This document shows, in pieces, positions 47,301 to 57,545 of a stretch of DNA of 64,000 nucleotides (positions are counted from its first letter, which is position 1; the number at the start of each line of letters is the position of its first letter). Source of the DNA: Sweltsa coloradensis (taxonomy: Eukaryota > Arthropoda > Insecta > Plecoptera > Chloroperlidae); NCBI GenBank assembly GCA_024449915.1, contig JAMZAV010001041.1, positions 496,001-560,000 of the forward strand, written 5' to 3'. A program made the position numbers and the translations under genes. The notes under the pieces were generated by a model that made no database searches, was not told the origin of the DNA, and saw only the letters and a list, made by a program, of their open reading frames with translations.

Positions 47301-47709
47301 AGAAACTGTAAAAATGGTGAAAAATATTGAAAACCTTGGGATAGAAAACATGAACGCATTTGTAAACTCTCGTCTACATTCTCAAACTCAACTCGTATCC
47401 CATGTTATAACAAAGAATAAATTACATCTGTTTAGCACCGCCCCTACCAAAAAGAAAACGAACCAAAGTCTTAAAATAACATTTCTCTTAGGACTGACTG
47501 CGCTTTATTTTCCCGCTTTTACATCGGGTGTCAAACCCGCAACGGTGATCTCAATAAATTCTTCCAACATGAAAATAATCCATGTCCTCCATCAATTTCT
47601 CAAGATGGACAACTCAGGTTTGGAAAGAAGTCCGATATACTTGCGTGTCTCGAAGATCCTAAAGAAAACTGTAGCTCTGTCTTACACCATGTTGGTGCAG
47701 TTCTTTTAA
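44398..47709 (+). CDS. Transposon protein, N-terminal and central part (putative RNase H-like transposase)
   Basis: 1103 codons open from MTYVPG; an in-frame ATG after the 61-bp repeats makes this start plausible. Residues 13-88 (C13, C16, H85, C88) and 133-195 (C138, C142, H192, C195 in YHLKC) look like two zinc-binding modules. Residues 250-900 form a long conserved domain. VTGSADNADHNPSSTT holds D479 and D482, VITLDQPLFAIAKKIQW holds D655, FGGLHIEMAILKILG spans 682-696, and AIDQALEQTNAIIKGDGG holds E872. Spacing and context resemble a D,D,E RNase H-like transposase, but that fold is inferred, not shown. From about residue 1028 the frame is wrong: the conserved reading continues in the third frame near 47485, so the last roughly 75 residues here are spurious. 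Confidence 0.88.
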   Translation: MTYVPGIIDWDTCVFCQSHTNESLQCPINNTISTRAEYGYKKLADVIDSFHDLCTEEFPITLNVKTLDDGSGTENTLSKNVAKWHKSCRLKLYKKTLKRSQDRIAESPLDETTQEGPSDTKRLLTQPEVKSECCISQCFFLCGSSDDSDILHKASTLEIDQKVRSCAIDLNDQRILAALSQGDMVSLNATYHLKCLAQFYHRRRAIQRDLKDEERLIKVHESFALAKLLGDIQEMRACSTSSPILKLCEIGKMYAGNLNQFGHESKLRNTDLKNKILAHFPSMGAFKSGRDVFLAFKDDVGEVLSQAYGIDYDQEALCITKAASYIRRDILDKKIEFTGKFDKGAQTISVPDSLNFLLSFIHKGLLNQHKPSEADSNEPIPKSVSSIGQLIVYNCNVGKRHQKTREPPLPVYIGLSIHSLTRKRGIIDELFHLGLSISYDRVLDISTRLGISICNRFNEDQAVCPPNLLKGVFVTGSADNADHNPSSTTCKESFHGTVIQMNSHPTVHNIGNTRPAINLYMGEVKSKALPKLPEFYTEITPMMKLKDNVSAPPIHFVIPERDSTRLLQSENEWMNHVKVVVEEEIPITNSNTNVSWSAFNASKIQSSNDVQTISGMLPLFEEPAHSVSMIRHAMDIVKNATNVLNPGQTAVITLDQPLFAIAKKIQWNNPNDYSEPSYVIMFGGLHIEMAILKILGCWLEGSGWVETLTRANVAHQGTAQSFIKVSHVKKTRRAHQVTAAALNILQHRAFLEADALEENASFESWCSKQEEQEPQFQYWSLVLRLQVILLGFIRSIRNGDFCLYKQMLNAIIPWCFAMNRTNYSRWLTVHLRDMLALENTCPDVYEEFAKGNFVVRKFNNRFSAMAIDQALEQTNAIIKGDGGAIGILQNPEAIQRWMIVGPEVARIVSEFTDNCTDDDRHHEQTGSFQRNFLSDVIQMVTVFEKEGNPFKESSGDLIRIHNKEIMSEETVKMVKNIENLGIENMNAFVNSRLHSQTQLVSHVITKNKLHLFSTAPTKKKTNQSLKITFLLGLTALYFPAFTSGVKPATVISINSSNMKIIHVLHQFLKMDNSGLERSPIYLRVSKILKKTVALSYTMLVQFF

Positions 47710-47894
47710 ATGGTGCAGCAGTTATTAACATGCTTAAACCCTATTTGCACTTGAAAACGTTTGAAGACTATGCAACGCAAGTGTTCACACCATATGTGTT
47801 GTCACAGTTTAAGATAACTAGTGAAGTTCACGTTATCTGGGATGTCTATCGTGATGATTCACTAAAAGCATATACCAGAGATAAAAGAATTTAG
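47485..47894 (+). pseudogene. Transposon protein, middle part with start of FEN1/XPG-like domain (frame +3)
   Basis: After the first frameshift the conserved reading continues as TDCALFSRFYIGCQTRNGD to a TAG at 47892. It carries LLNGAAVINML, which corresponds to the first FEN1 motif (AIDASM, catalytic Asp34). Here the acidic position is Asn (codon AAT at 47709). HVIWDVYRDDSLKAYTRDKR follows and aligns with the FEN1 region around Asp86 (FDG.PP.LK..E...R), with its Asp kept (47841-47843). The frame then shifts again near 47885-47894 and the reading resumes in frame two. No splice signals explain the two shifts well. Confidence 0.78.
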
Positions 47895-48910
47895 GAATCA
47901 GGCGACGCGTTGATGCTTCAAACACTTTACCTAAAAACTGGCACGAGTTCCTGCGAACAAATGAAAATAAAGCAGAGCTATTCAATTTGTTAAATACTTT
48001 TCTTCTCAATGTCAACAGGTCAATTGGTATAGTAATTGTTACAAACGGAGAAGAATCAATGTGCAATGACACAAATGTGTGCTTGAAAGCCATTAAACCA
48101 TGTAACCACGAGGAAGCAGACACAAGACTCGTTTTACATTTGTGTAATGTACTCCATGAAAATAATGAAGTTCTTGTGCGGACAGTTGACTCTGATGTTG
48201 TTGTACTTTGTATTGCCGCAGCCAACAAGCTTACAGAAAAGAAGGTGTGGGTACAGTTTGGAGTGGGGAATTATGTAAGAATAATACCAGCACATACGAT
48301 TTCCCAAACACTTGGACCAGAAAAGTCTGCTGCTCTTCCATTCTTTCATGCCTTCACGGGCTGTGACACCTGCTCCTCGTTTTCAGGTAAAGGGAAAAAA
48401 TCAGCTTGGAAGACATGGGCTGTATTTCCAGAAGTAACAGCGATTTTCAAAATGCTTTCCGGGCCTATAGATACAGTGGATGAATATGCTCTAGCAACAT
48501 TGGAGAAATACATCGTTCTTCTATATGATCGAACTAGTGATTGTGCAACCGTAAACGAATGCCGTAAGGAGTTGTTCACGCAAAAGGGAAGGCCAATGGA
48601 GAGCTTGCCTCCAACTCAAGATGCGCTGCGTCTACATATTCGACGTGCTGTCTACCAGGCTGGATTCATCTGGGGATCATCAGCAATCTCTTTCCCAATA
48701 ATTCCAAATCCTTCTGCCTGGGGTTGGCTTAAGGACGCATCTGGTGTATGGAAACCACATTGGACTACACTTCCAGACGCAATGCAGTCATGTAATGAAG
48801 TTATTGTATGTAAATGTAAGAATGATTGCAATGAAGATCAATGCACGTGCCATACCAGTGGGCAACCATGCTGTGCTTCATGCAAATGCAGAGGAAGATG
48901 CAATGAATAA
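47894..48910 (+). CDS. Transposon protein, C-terminal FEN1/XPG-like nuclease and CXC domain
   Basis: The conserved reading begins at GIRRRVDASN (47894); the Met at 47987 is internal. Numbered from that Met: EEADTR (E42, E43, D45) matches the Glu pair motif of FEN1/XPG nucleases, RTVDSDVVVL (D68, D70) matches the Asp pair, and FTGCDT (D127) matches the last metal-binding Asp. SGKGKKSAWK (133-142) stands where FEN1 has its helix-turn-helix GIGPKRA. These enzymes cut branched or flap DNA using two metal ions. Residues about 268-307 are Cys-rich (CKCKNDC, CTCH, CCASCKC), a tesmin/TSO1-like CXC zinc domain that probably binds DNA. The stop is at 48908. Confidence 0.86.
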   Translation, partial: GIRRRVDASNTLPKNWHEFLRTNENKAELFNLLNTFLLNVNRSIGIVIVTNGEESMCNDTNVCLKAIKPCNHEEADTRLVLHLCNVLHENNEVLVRTVDSDVVVLCIAAANKLTEKKVWVQFGVGNYVRIIPAHTISQTLGPEKSAALPFFHAFTGCDTCSSFSGKGKKSAWKTWAVFPEVTAIFKMLSGPIDTVDEYALATLEKYIVLLYDRTSDCATVNECRKELFTQKGRPMESLPPTQDALRLHIRRAVYQAGFIWGSSAISFPIIPNPSAWGWLKDASGVWKPHWTTLPDAMQSCNEVIVCKCKNDCNEDQCTCHTSGQPCCASCKCRGRCNE

Positions 48911-49061
48911 TTTGTACATCTTTGTATTAATAACTTGGTTCAGGGTGTGAGGACAATTGAAACTGTTTACAAACCATTTAATTATATTCCTCTACTCACG
49001 CCAACGTTAACGAGAAGAACCCTGCCTTCTTTGTCGTCTTATATTAATTAATTGGATATTG

Positions 49062-49375
49062 CTTAACGTCTCATATTTATGCAACTGGGCTAATCGAGAC
49101 GAAGGGATGGACGTAAGGGATGACGCGGGGGGACAAGGGGTGGACAGGCCTGTGCTGGTCAGAACCAGCCACAAGCGTATGGGGAGGGCAGATGTTCCCC
49201 CACGTCGTGGTCGTCTCCGTCTGTGTCATCATCCGTTCGTGTTGTCATTGTCGTCGCCGTCGGGGAGGTAGTCAAAGGGAAGGGGAAAGTTCCCCGACAA
49301 CAACCCAGGTGGTCTTTTATGATCAGCAGAGGAATACACTGGGCCACATTGTACCCCGGGCGCAGGCGGGGTAAA
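49062..49375 (-). repeat. SINE-B copy inside the large element
   Basis: Read on the minus strand, a head near CGCCCGGGGTACAATG leads through the GC-rich body (shared with 39935-40460) to a tail CGAGACG...ATGAGACGTTAAGCAA at 49107-49062. The tail matches the SINE ending at 55147-55200. It sits between the gene's stop codon and the right inverted repeat and is probably a later insertion. Confidence 0.7.
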
Positions 49376-49435
49376 TTTGTTAGAGTTGTTGGTTGATATT
49401 GAAATTTATTAATTTTTGTTGCTAAATCTTACGAA

Positions 49436-50455
49436 ACATATACTTATAACAATAAAACAGTATGAAGACCATATAAACGGGAGGATCGATTGACCAAAAC
49501 AGACTCATCCATCAACGTGGCTATATTATTATAACGTTAACAAAGTGGCCAGTATTCACACTGTACATGATTCACACATCATGAATGTACTATTTTGATC
49601 CAATATGTGTGTTGACACTCGACTACAAAACAACCAAATTGTTAGGTTACTCTAAATAGGCTATTTGACGCTTATTGTTAGAAAATGGTTCAAAGTCCAT
49701 TGCGCGAAAATGTACCACCCAAGGTGTTAAAAACTTATTTTCGTCCTAATTCGTATTGTTGGCATAATTTGGGACAAAACGAGTGGTCACACTATACACT
49801 TTCGTTAATATTGAGTAAATTTATGAAAAGTGGCCAAAGGGTGCATAATCTGATCAGATTTACATATATGTTGGAATTTTAATTTTTTTAACTAAATTTT
49901 AGATCTTTATCTACAATAAATGTTAATTTGGCATTCTAAATATTATATTTGAATACAGATTTATTTATTTTAGTTTTATCAACCCCTTTTAGTACACCCC
50001 CTCTTTCTCCTATAAGCAAGCAACTTTTTTGAGGGCACCTCGAGCCATTTTTTAGAGAACATTCTTCTGAGTATTTTAGGGAAAATTCACGGCCCTATCA
50101 CAAAACCCACGTCTGGTAGGCCAATCCTCCCAGCACAGTGCGAAAATTTGTTAATAAAAGTCAAAGGGTGTAAAATCTGCTTAGATATACATATATGGTA
50201 ATATGTATTTTTTTTATTAAATTTTGGACTTTTATCTACAATATGTATTAATTTTGTAATATTAGGATTAAATTTAGTTTGATATTTGAATTTTTGAATT
50301 TTAAAAAAATGCCATTATTTCAACCCCTTCCACCCCCTTAACCGGACGAATTTTGTCATGGCACCTCGAGGCAATTTTCTTAGAATATTGTTCTGAGTAT
50401 ACAGTCCAAAATTCAGACCTCTACCACAAAACCCCTAATTGTTAGCCTTATCCGC
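49436..50455 (-). repeat. Right terminal inverted repeat of the large element
   Basis: Reverse-complement partner of 42292-43464, with one instead of two copies of the roughly 145-bp unit and otherwise only small differences. It ends CAATTGTTAGCCTTATCCGC-like, matching the left edge after a small indel of the left end (extra GGGCAATACAAG on the left). Confidence 0.9.
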
Positions 50456-51099
50456 CTAGCTACAATGAACAATAATTATACAAATAAATAATTCTCCCGT
50501 GGAAAATCTTACTTTCGCACTCTCGCTTTCATTGTGTTAATGTTATAATTTATTCCATCTCATTTCTAGTGGTTTGTGCGGTGCTGTATTAATTAGGATT
50601 ACACATTGCAAATAGTAAAATATGCATGGAGCTTGCTCGCGGGTTTACCGCGGACTTACACCAACCTAATGTAACGTTGTACTTTGCGATGGTTTCGGCA
50701 GACAATACCAACCTACACGGTCAGGTTTTCTATGTAGCCGCAGAAGCCAACTGAGGAGGTATGTGCATACTGGGTTCGAGTCCTGGTCAGATCTTACTTT
50801 GTGATTGCTGTCATATTATAAAACGCGATATAATTGGGTCTATTGTATACTAAGGCTTCGCGAAACCATTTATATAGGTGCGTTGAAGTTAAAAAGGTTT
50901 CCTGAATTTTTATCCTAACAAAAGAGGAGAATAAGGGCAATTTTTTGTTTCGAAGGTTTCCTGAAATTTTATCGATTGATGTTTACATTTGCTCGATAGA
51001 CAGTGAACAAATAAAAAAAAGTAGGAACAGACAGACGCCAATGGTTTACATATTTGTAATTTTATAGATTTAGATAATTAAGTGAATCAAGAGGTCTAG
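50456..51099. other. Intergenic with a B-box-like site
   Basis: GGGTTCGAGTCCTGG at about 50773-50787 resembles a Pol III B box. No complete tRNA folds around it, so it may be another SINE head remnant. Nothing else recognised. Confidence 0.4.
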
Positions 51100-51540
51100 T
51101 TGTATATCTAAATAAATAAATAAAATAAATAAATTTTATTTAGAGTCTGCCCACTCAGTTATATAACTGATTTTCAGTGGGGGACTTTAAATCAAAGCGA
51201 CCAAGCCAACCCTGCAGGCCCCGACGCAATCGACGAGTGAGCGATAACCAACCAAAGATCGATATTTTTAATAGGAAATATAGCAATCAGTGGTATGGAC
51301 AGTGCGAACACCCGCGAATCAACGCCAGAATCAACAAGGCCAATTCAGAACAACTCTCGACAAATTTATTATGTGCTTCGTTGCTAGGACGGCTCCAAAG
51401 TCACCGTTTACAAACTCCTAAGATATGAACTGATGGACTTAAGTCCAAATCAGAAGTTAAAAATCTTCTGACTATAGCGGGAATCGAACCCTGGCACCCA
51501 TCTCCTGATTTCCACATTGATTTATTTTTCCAATCAGTAT
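51100..51540 (-). repeat. SINE-A, near full-length copy
   Basis: On the minus strand a tRNA-related head (GGGTTCGATTCCCGC near 51495-51481) leads into a body. The body includes GGACTTAAGTCCATCAGTTC, TTTGTAAACGGTGACTTTGG and AGCCGTCCTAGCAACGA. It then continues into CCCCCACTGAAAATCAGTTA and a tail of ATTT repeats (51140-51105). The body and tail are shared with 57190-57545. Length about 430 bp. Confidence 0.82.
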
Positions 51541-54112
51541 GAATTTAGTTAATAGTTGGGTTACGTCGCGGTAGAGGTTCGGAAAATGATTGTTTTGCTT
51601 ATAGCTTTAATGCGAATACAATTTACATTTATGAATTATGGCTTTGAGGATTAGAGAAGTGCGTATACGTAGCATAGTTCTGTTGAAAGGGACCATGCGG
51701 CCACTAAGCTGCTAGGATCTGGTATCATCGCAACCGATGCACAGTCCACTCAATATCGGAAACCTAGTATTAGTACCATATGTTGTTGTAGTATTGCCTA
51801 CAGTAGTGATACAATCATGATACATTGTTTTTTGTCTGTATTGTCACTTTCTTATAATTAATTAATCTAGCGGTTACATCCTACAGTTAAGCCATGTTTT
51901 GGCTTTAAAGTGTTTTTTTTTTGCTGATACTAATTATATTTCGTTTAGTATATAACGGGCTTAAAAAATGGTCAGTCTAAGCTTGATAATGATACACAAA
52001 ACGAGACACAAAAAGAAGTGCAACCATTCCACACTTTTGTTTCATACTCATGCGTGGAATTGAAAATTTTGATTGATTTCTCTTCCAATTATCAGTTTAG
52101 CACATGTTTTTGGCTTAAGTTTATAATTCCATACTGAAAATAATTTGATACAAATGCGATTCATTAGCCACGTGGCCTAATTGACTTTTTGATTGATTAT
52201 TTTACGTTGGCGCTCGTTTTTAGCTGGAGTTATTAATCTCGCAATGGAAATAATGCAATTAGTTTGGTGCAGTCTCTACGTTGAATGTTCCACATTCTGA
52301 AGTTTAATAGAAATATGCATATTTCCAAAGTATAGGAAAGCGCTTTAATGATCATATGAACATACTGCTTATTAGGTAATAAGGTAATCTTCTTTGTTAT
52401 AAATGGAATGTTTAAAAAAACTAAACTATTTATTAAGTATTAATATATGTTAATTAATATGAAAAGGTGAATGCAAAATATTAATAAAATAACATTAATA
52501 ATTAATATTATTATTATATCAATAAATTAAATAATAAATAATACGTTTGCCTCATCGAATGTGTTGGGTTGCCTCTGGGTACAATACCGCGGTTTTGTAC
52601 TGTCCAACGACTCAAAAATATCAAGACTAATTTTGAAAGTTTAGATTTAGTTAGCTGATTGTGTAGCTAGGCGAACGATAAACTATACGTAAAGGCAAGC
52701 ACACCTTAATATAGTCATGTCGCATTTCGTAATTATCAACATTAATATGGTTTGTTAAATTATAATAATTACCAACACGTTATTAAAATGATCTTGAATA
52801 ATAAAGTTTCAATAGGTATTTATGACATAATTATTGTACTCGCATATTTTCAACATTTTCCTCGCGAGCACGATTTGTTACGGCATTAAAGGATGAATGT
52901 AAAGTTGGACCAATAGCCAGCTTCGCTCGCCACACTTATCTTTTTAACAACCTCTTACAGTCGTCTGCAAACAACCTTGCATGTAGCTCCGAAGAACGGA
53001 AGCGAAATATCCCTAGTACCTGGTGAACAATAATTGTACAAACGGATTATTTTTCTTTTCTATTTAGATGTCTGTACAAGATACTATTTTATAGTCATTT
53101 GTTTTAGTCTACAGTACATTTGCAAATTTAAATTCGTGGCGTCGCATAATTGCTTATTTTAATTCCGCAATGTTTAAATAGTCTTTTTATAATTTAGAAT
53201 GTGCTGCAAAAGTGTTTGGTGTGACAGATTTGACTCGCGGTTCCGCGTCCTCAAATAAGGCCAGTTTGCTCAGGAGGCCGGGCCCTCATAACTCTGCAGA
53301 AGGTACCGTACATTCCAGTCTTCGTATCTCGCCATCTGGGACCGGTAACTGGTTCGTTTTTATTTCACCGTATCGCGTCTTACAGCACATCCCGCTTCAT
53401 CGTACATACTAAGTTTAACTGTACAAATTGTCAGGTGGTATAATTTGGTGATATGAATAATTATTGCAATGGACTTAAATGAATCACAATCAATATGCCA
53501 GTTTATAGCCTCAGTGTTTCAGTTATTGAGTTAATATTTAATATTCTTGTTTGTCATATTTACAATTTTAAAACCAATTTATTAAATTGTTAGCTTATTG
53601 ACTTTCAATGTTTTACTTTTTACTGTGCACATATTTACTGTTTTCACATTCCGTGTTGTTGGTGATATTCATATTATGAGTTGTAATATTTATTGTAGTC
53701 ACAAATAAATATAATTGCCACTATAAATATTGAATAAAAAGCATACCGATGAATGATTTTTTTTAAATTAGAAATTGGTATAAAATAGTAAACCGTATTG
53801 TAGTAGGCCATTGAGTTAAAATACATTTTTCTCAGGTCATCCCCTCTCCGAATAATTTGTGATAATGCTTTCTTTATTCTCCACGAGGTGGTTTGTATAA
53901 AAATAGTAAATCCATATAAATGAGTGTAATAAACCCCTTCGCGGAGCGTTTAATGTGTAGCGATAAAAGAAATGCACTTACAAACCACGTCACAATGAAT
54001 AATGCACCGACAATCCGGCTCGGCGGTCACAAGGCTACGGGAGACCCAGCCAGAGCGGGAGTTTTAGATTCGGGATTGCATTACATATTAACCGTTTTAT
54101 AATTGAGGGCTT
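51541..54112. other. Intergenic, no gene recognised
   Basis: AT-rich, including a very AT-rich block at 52400-52545. An open stretch at 53212-53412 and one at 53920-54102 have no recognisable motif. No repeats noted. Confidence 0.4.
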
Positions 54113-55145
54113 GACTCTATAAACATACACACATCGAACCACTTAATTTCGCTTGCAATATCGATAAGCGTGGGTTGTTTATGCACTCCATTGCTTTCTT
54201 CCACTTTATTATTAAACTGATCAGTGAACCTGTGCAAAGCCGAAACTAAAAGCAAATTCTAAGCATAAAACCATCATCGGCCTACGACCTCGAGATATGA
54301 GTAGCAACAAGTGTCGCCACCACGAAAAAATTAAGGGTCCGAATTTATATTTTTGTTATCCTTATTTAATTCTTCCAAGCGTATGGCTCTAAAACGACGT
54401 TGGTTCGAGTCCCGCATAAGGCATGTTTTTTTTGATCGTCACTTCTTTATTCATTATACACATACACACATCGAACCACTTAATTTCGCTTGCAATATCG
54501 ATAAGCGTGGGTTGTTTATGCACTCATTGCTTTCTTCCACTTTATTATTAAACTGATCAGTGAACCTGTGCAAAGCCGAAACTAAAAGCAAATTCTAAGC
54601 CTAAAACCATCATCGGCCTCCATACCACCTCGAGATGTGAGTAGCAACAAGTGTCGCCACCACGAACAAATTAAGGGTCCGAATTTATATTATTGTTATT
54701 CTTATTTAATTCTTCCAAGCGTATGGCTCTAAAACGACGTTGATTCGAGTCCCGCATAAGGCATGTTTTTTTTGTAATCGTCCTTTTACTTCATATATCA
54801 CCACACATACACACATCGAACCACTTAATTTCGCTTGCAATATCGATAAGCGTGGGTTGTTTATGCACTCCATTGCTTTCTTCCACTTTATTATTAAACT
54901 GATCAGTGAACCTGTGCAAAGCCGAAACTAAAAGCAAATTCTAGGCATAAAACCATCATCGGCCTACGACCTCGAGATATGAGTAGCAACAAGTGTCGCC
55001 ACCACGAAAAAACTAAGGGTCCGAATTTATATTTTTGTTATCCTTATTTAATTCTTCCAAGCGTATGGCTCTAAAACGACGTTGGTTCGAGTCCCGCATA
55101 AGGCATGTTTTTTTTGTAATCGTCCTTTTACTTCATATATCACCA
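54113..55145 (+). repeat. Three-copy tandem array, about 340-bp unit, containing a SINE-like B box
   Basis: ACACATCGAACCACTTAATT begins the units at 54129, 54466 and 54811 (spacings 337 and 345). Each unit includes CGCTTGCAATATCGATAAGC, GTGTCGCCACCACGAA and, at the end, GACGTTGGTTCGAGTCCCGC followed by AAGGCATG and a T run. The first copy lacks little; small indels separate them. GGTTCGAGTCC is a good Pol III B box in the second half of each unit. Confidence 0.9.
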
Positions 55146-55146
55146 T

Positions 55147-55200
55147 TCATCGTCTCGAATAGCTTTAGTACATTAATATGAGACGTTAAGCAACAAAAAT
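55147..55200 (+). repeat. SINE tail, GAGACGTTAAG family
   Basis: CATCGTCTCGAATAGC then AATATGAGACGTTAAGCAAC directly follows the last tandem unit. It matches the inverted tail at 49062-49107. With the B box of the preceding unit it completes a tRNA-type SINE. Confidence 0.7.
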
Positions 55201-57189
55201 CAAATCCTTTCTTGTTATTTCGAATTTGATCGAGTAAAACCTAGTGTAATAAAGGGGCCAGTAAATAAACACATTTTATACATTATGTGAAAGAGGTAGA
55301 GAATTCAAGTAAAGCAACTTTTTGGATAGATGAAATTGAAATGTTTATTAACAAAAAATGTTTCTTGATCAATGTAACCAAGTTGCTATTGCGCTGCTTA
55401 TATTGGATATGGTTATGGTGCTTTCTTTAAGTCCTAGTCTTTTTGTAGTAAGACGCCCTCATTATCTAGAACATTATTCCTACCGTTGGTTCTTCTAATA
55501 ACATAGAGCGAGTTCGAGAAAAAAACTAGCCTGGAAAAGTAAACTTGTCCATCTTGTATTCGATAAAGTAAGATTAGAATAATGTTCCAGCAGTTTCCAA
55601 TAAAATTGTCGACTTTCTTAACCTTGCGACGTCACAAGTTCTTCGTCCTGTGAATTATCTTCCCTCTGCGGAGCTAAGCTCCTAGGCTAGAGCATGCAAA
55701 GTAAGGCTATATATTATCATGCGCTGACGAAGAAGTGCTACAGGGGTTTTCCACTGTTTTTATTCCTATTCCAACGAGCTGAATGCATTATAAGAATGGT
55801 TAAAAACGAAAATAAAAAAAACCGTACGTTCATTAATTCCACAAATAGCCTAAAATTAAACTTGAAGTGAGGGAGTTAATTGGATATACTTTTTGACCGC
55901 ATACGAGGAAGAGAGAACAAATAACGACTTGTTCGTCGTGTTATATTGTCGCATGGGACAACACGATGTACTCAACATGTCATGTTGCATGTATTCCATG
56001 CACATGTCTCAATATATGGTTTGATTCTGATATCTGCTTACAATGAAGCTATTTACCTACTACATACAGTACTTATCGTGCTACTACAGTACATACCTTC
56101 TGTTCTGTCGATGTAATACAGTGCAAACCTTACATCGTTCTACTACATTACGATACCTACTATTGTGCTACTCTAGTACATACCGTTATCATCGTGCTAC
56201 CACTGTACAAATTAACTTTCGTAGTACATAAAGTACAAACGTACTAGCACAGGTGGTACTAGTGTGCTTCCACATTGTACCTACTATGGTGCTTGATTAC
56301 AAAATAAATACGCACAATATTCACTAATCACGAATACAAGTACTGTTATATGGGGGTATTTTATGCGCTTGTCGCTGTATCAATAAAGTAATAAACATAT
56401 AATTATGAAACATCAAACCTATTGTATTTAAGACGGAATCATTATACTGTATATAAACTTCAGCACAATTGTTGTTTTTGTGTGTTATCTAGTTTAACGA
56501 TACCAGCTAAATAGCTACTACGTCGTGATAACACTTTCAGTGAACCTTCTGCCATCTTTAAAAGCAATCAAAAATTTTTCCTCATAAAAATCACACTTGC
56601 ACGATGGTCATACATTCGCAGTTCAAAGAAAAAGAATTTTGTGAGATATTCATGAATGTTGTGACGTAAATAGGAAATAATAAAATCATTTGTATTTGAG
56701 TGTATAAGCTCTGGCACAGAACTGATTTCAATTAATTCTAGATACATTATTTCTAAATAATATAACAAGCTTTCAACAATTTAAAAAAAACTTCTATTAT
56801 GACCGGTTTAAAAAATAAGCCAAAACAACTCTTGTGTGAAAAGCCTATTATTCATTGAATAATTTTTTGCAATATACTACAATGATTGTTATATTTTACA
56901 TGTTACTGTGAACTGGGATCATATTAATATTACTGCATGTGATTTTCTACCAATCATTAATTTGGACTCGACAGGCACATACGAATCATAATATTTTATG
57001 TCTTATCATATCTATGTGTTACCTAACAATGTAGAATTTAAATACGTCTTATTAGACATACATATAATTATACACATTCTTCTTTCTGATTTCATTCTTA
57101 GTGTTATTTAATTAAAATTATTTTACTAACTCTCTATTTCAACTTTTGAGGTTCGTGCAGAAGGTCCAGGGGAAGAAGTTTATCTAACT
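55201..57189. other. Intergenic, no gene recognised
   Basis: Includes an imperfect TACTACAGTACATAC-type reiteration at about 56050-56250 (CTACTACAGTAC, GTGCTACTCTAGTAC, GTGCTACCACTGTAC), a loose short-period repeat. No coding sequence identified. Confidence 0.5.
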
Positions 57190-57545
57190 TTAATCTTTTG
57201 TTACTGATTTGGGCTTTAAGTCCATCAGTTCTCGACTTAGGTATTTGTAAACGGTGACTTTGGAGCCGTCCTAGCAACGAGGCACATAATAAATTCTAAG
57301 GTTTTTCCGAATCAGCTTTGTTGATTCTGGTTCTGTCCGCGGGTGGAATCGTGTTCAACTTGATTGATCGGTGTTTCCAACTAAAATTATCCGGTCTCTA
57401 TAGTTGGTCATCATTGTTCGCTCATCGATGGTGTCGGCGCCTACAGGGTTGGCTTGGTCGGATTTAAAAAATGTATGTCCCCCACTGAAAATCAGTTCTG
57501 TGGCTGAGTAAGTATAGACTCTAAATATAAATTTATTTATTTATT
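57190..57545 (+). repeat. SINE-A copy lacking the tRNA-like head
   Basis: Runs from TTAAGTCCATCAGTTCTCGA through TTTGTAAACGGTGACTTTGG, GTTGATTCTGGTTCTG and CAGGGTTGGCTTGGTCGG to CCCCCACTGAAAATCAG and an AAATTTATTTATTTATTTT tail. The same modules occur in the same order as in the minus-strand copy at 51100-51540. The 5' head is missing or unrecognisable. Confidence 0.82.

Larger units (their letters stand above)
42292..50455 (+). mobile_element. Large DNA transposon (about 8.2 kb) with roughly 1-kb terminal inverted repeats
   Basis: Two long inverted repeats (42292-43464 and 49436-50455) enclose a gene of about 4.5 kb (44398-48910), a 61-bp tandem repeat and a SINE-B insertion. The outer ends share GCGGATAAG and, after a short indel, AACAATTAGGGGTTTTG. 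No clear target duplication was found beside the ends. The encoded protein belongs to a repeated, largely uncharacterised metazoan family known to me from many invertebrate and fish genomes. Long identical-order repeats around that gene make it a transposon rather than a host gene. The superfamily is left open. Confidence 0.88.
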
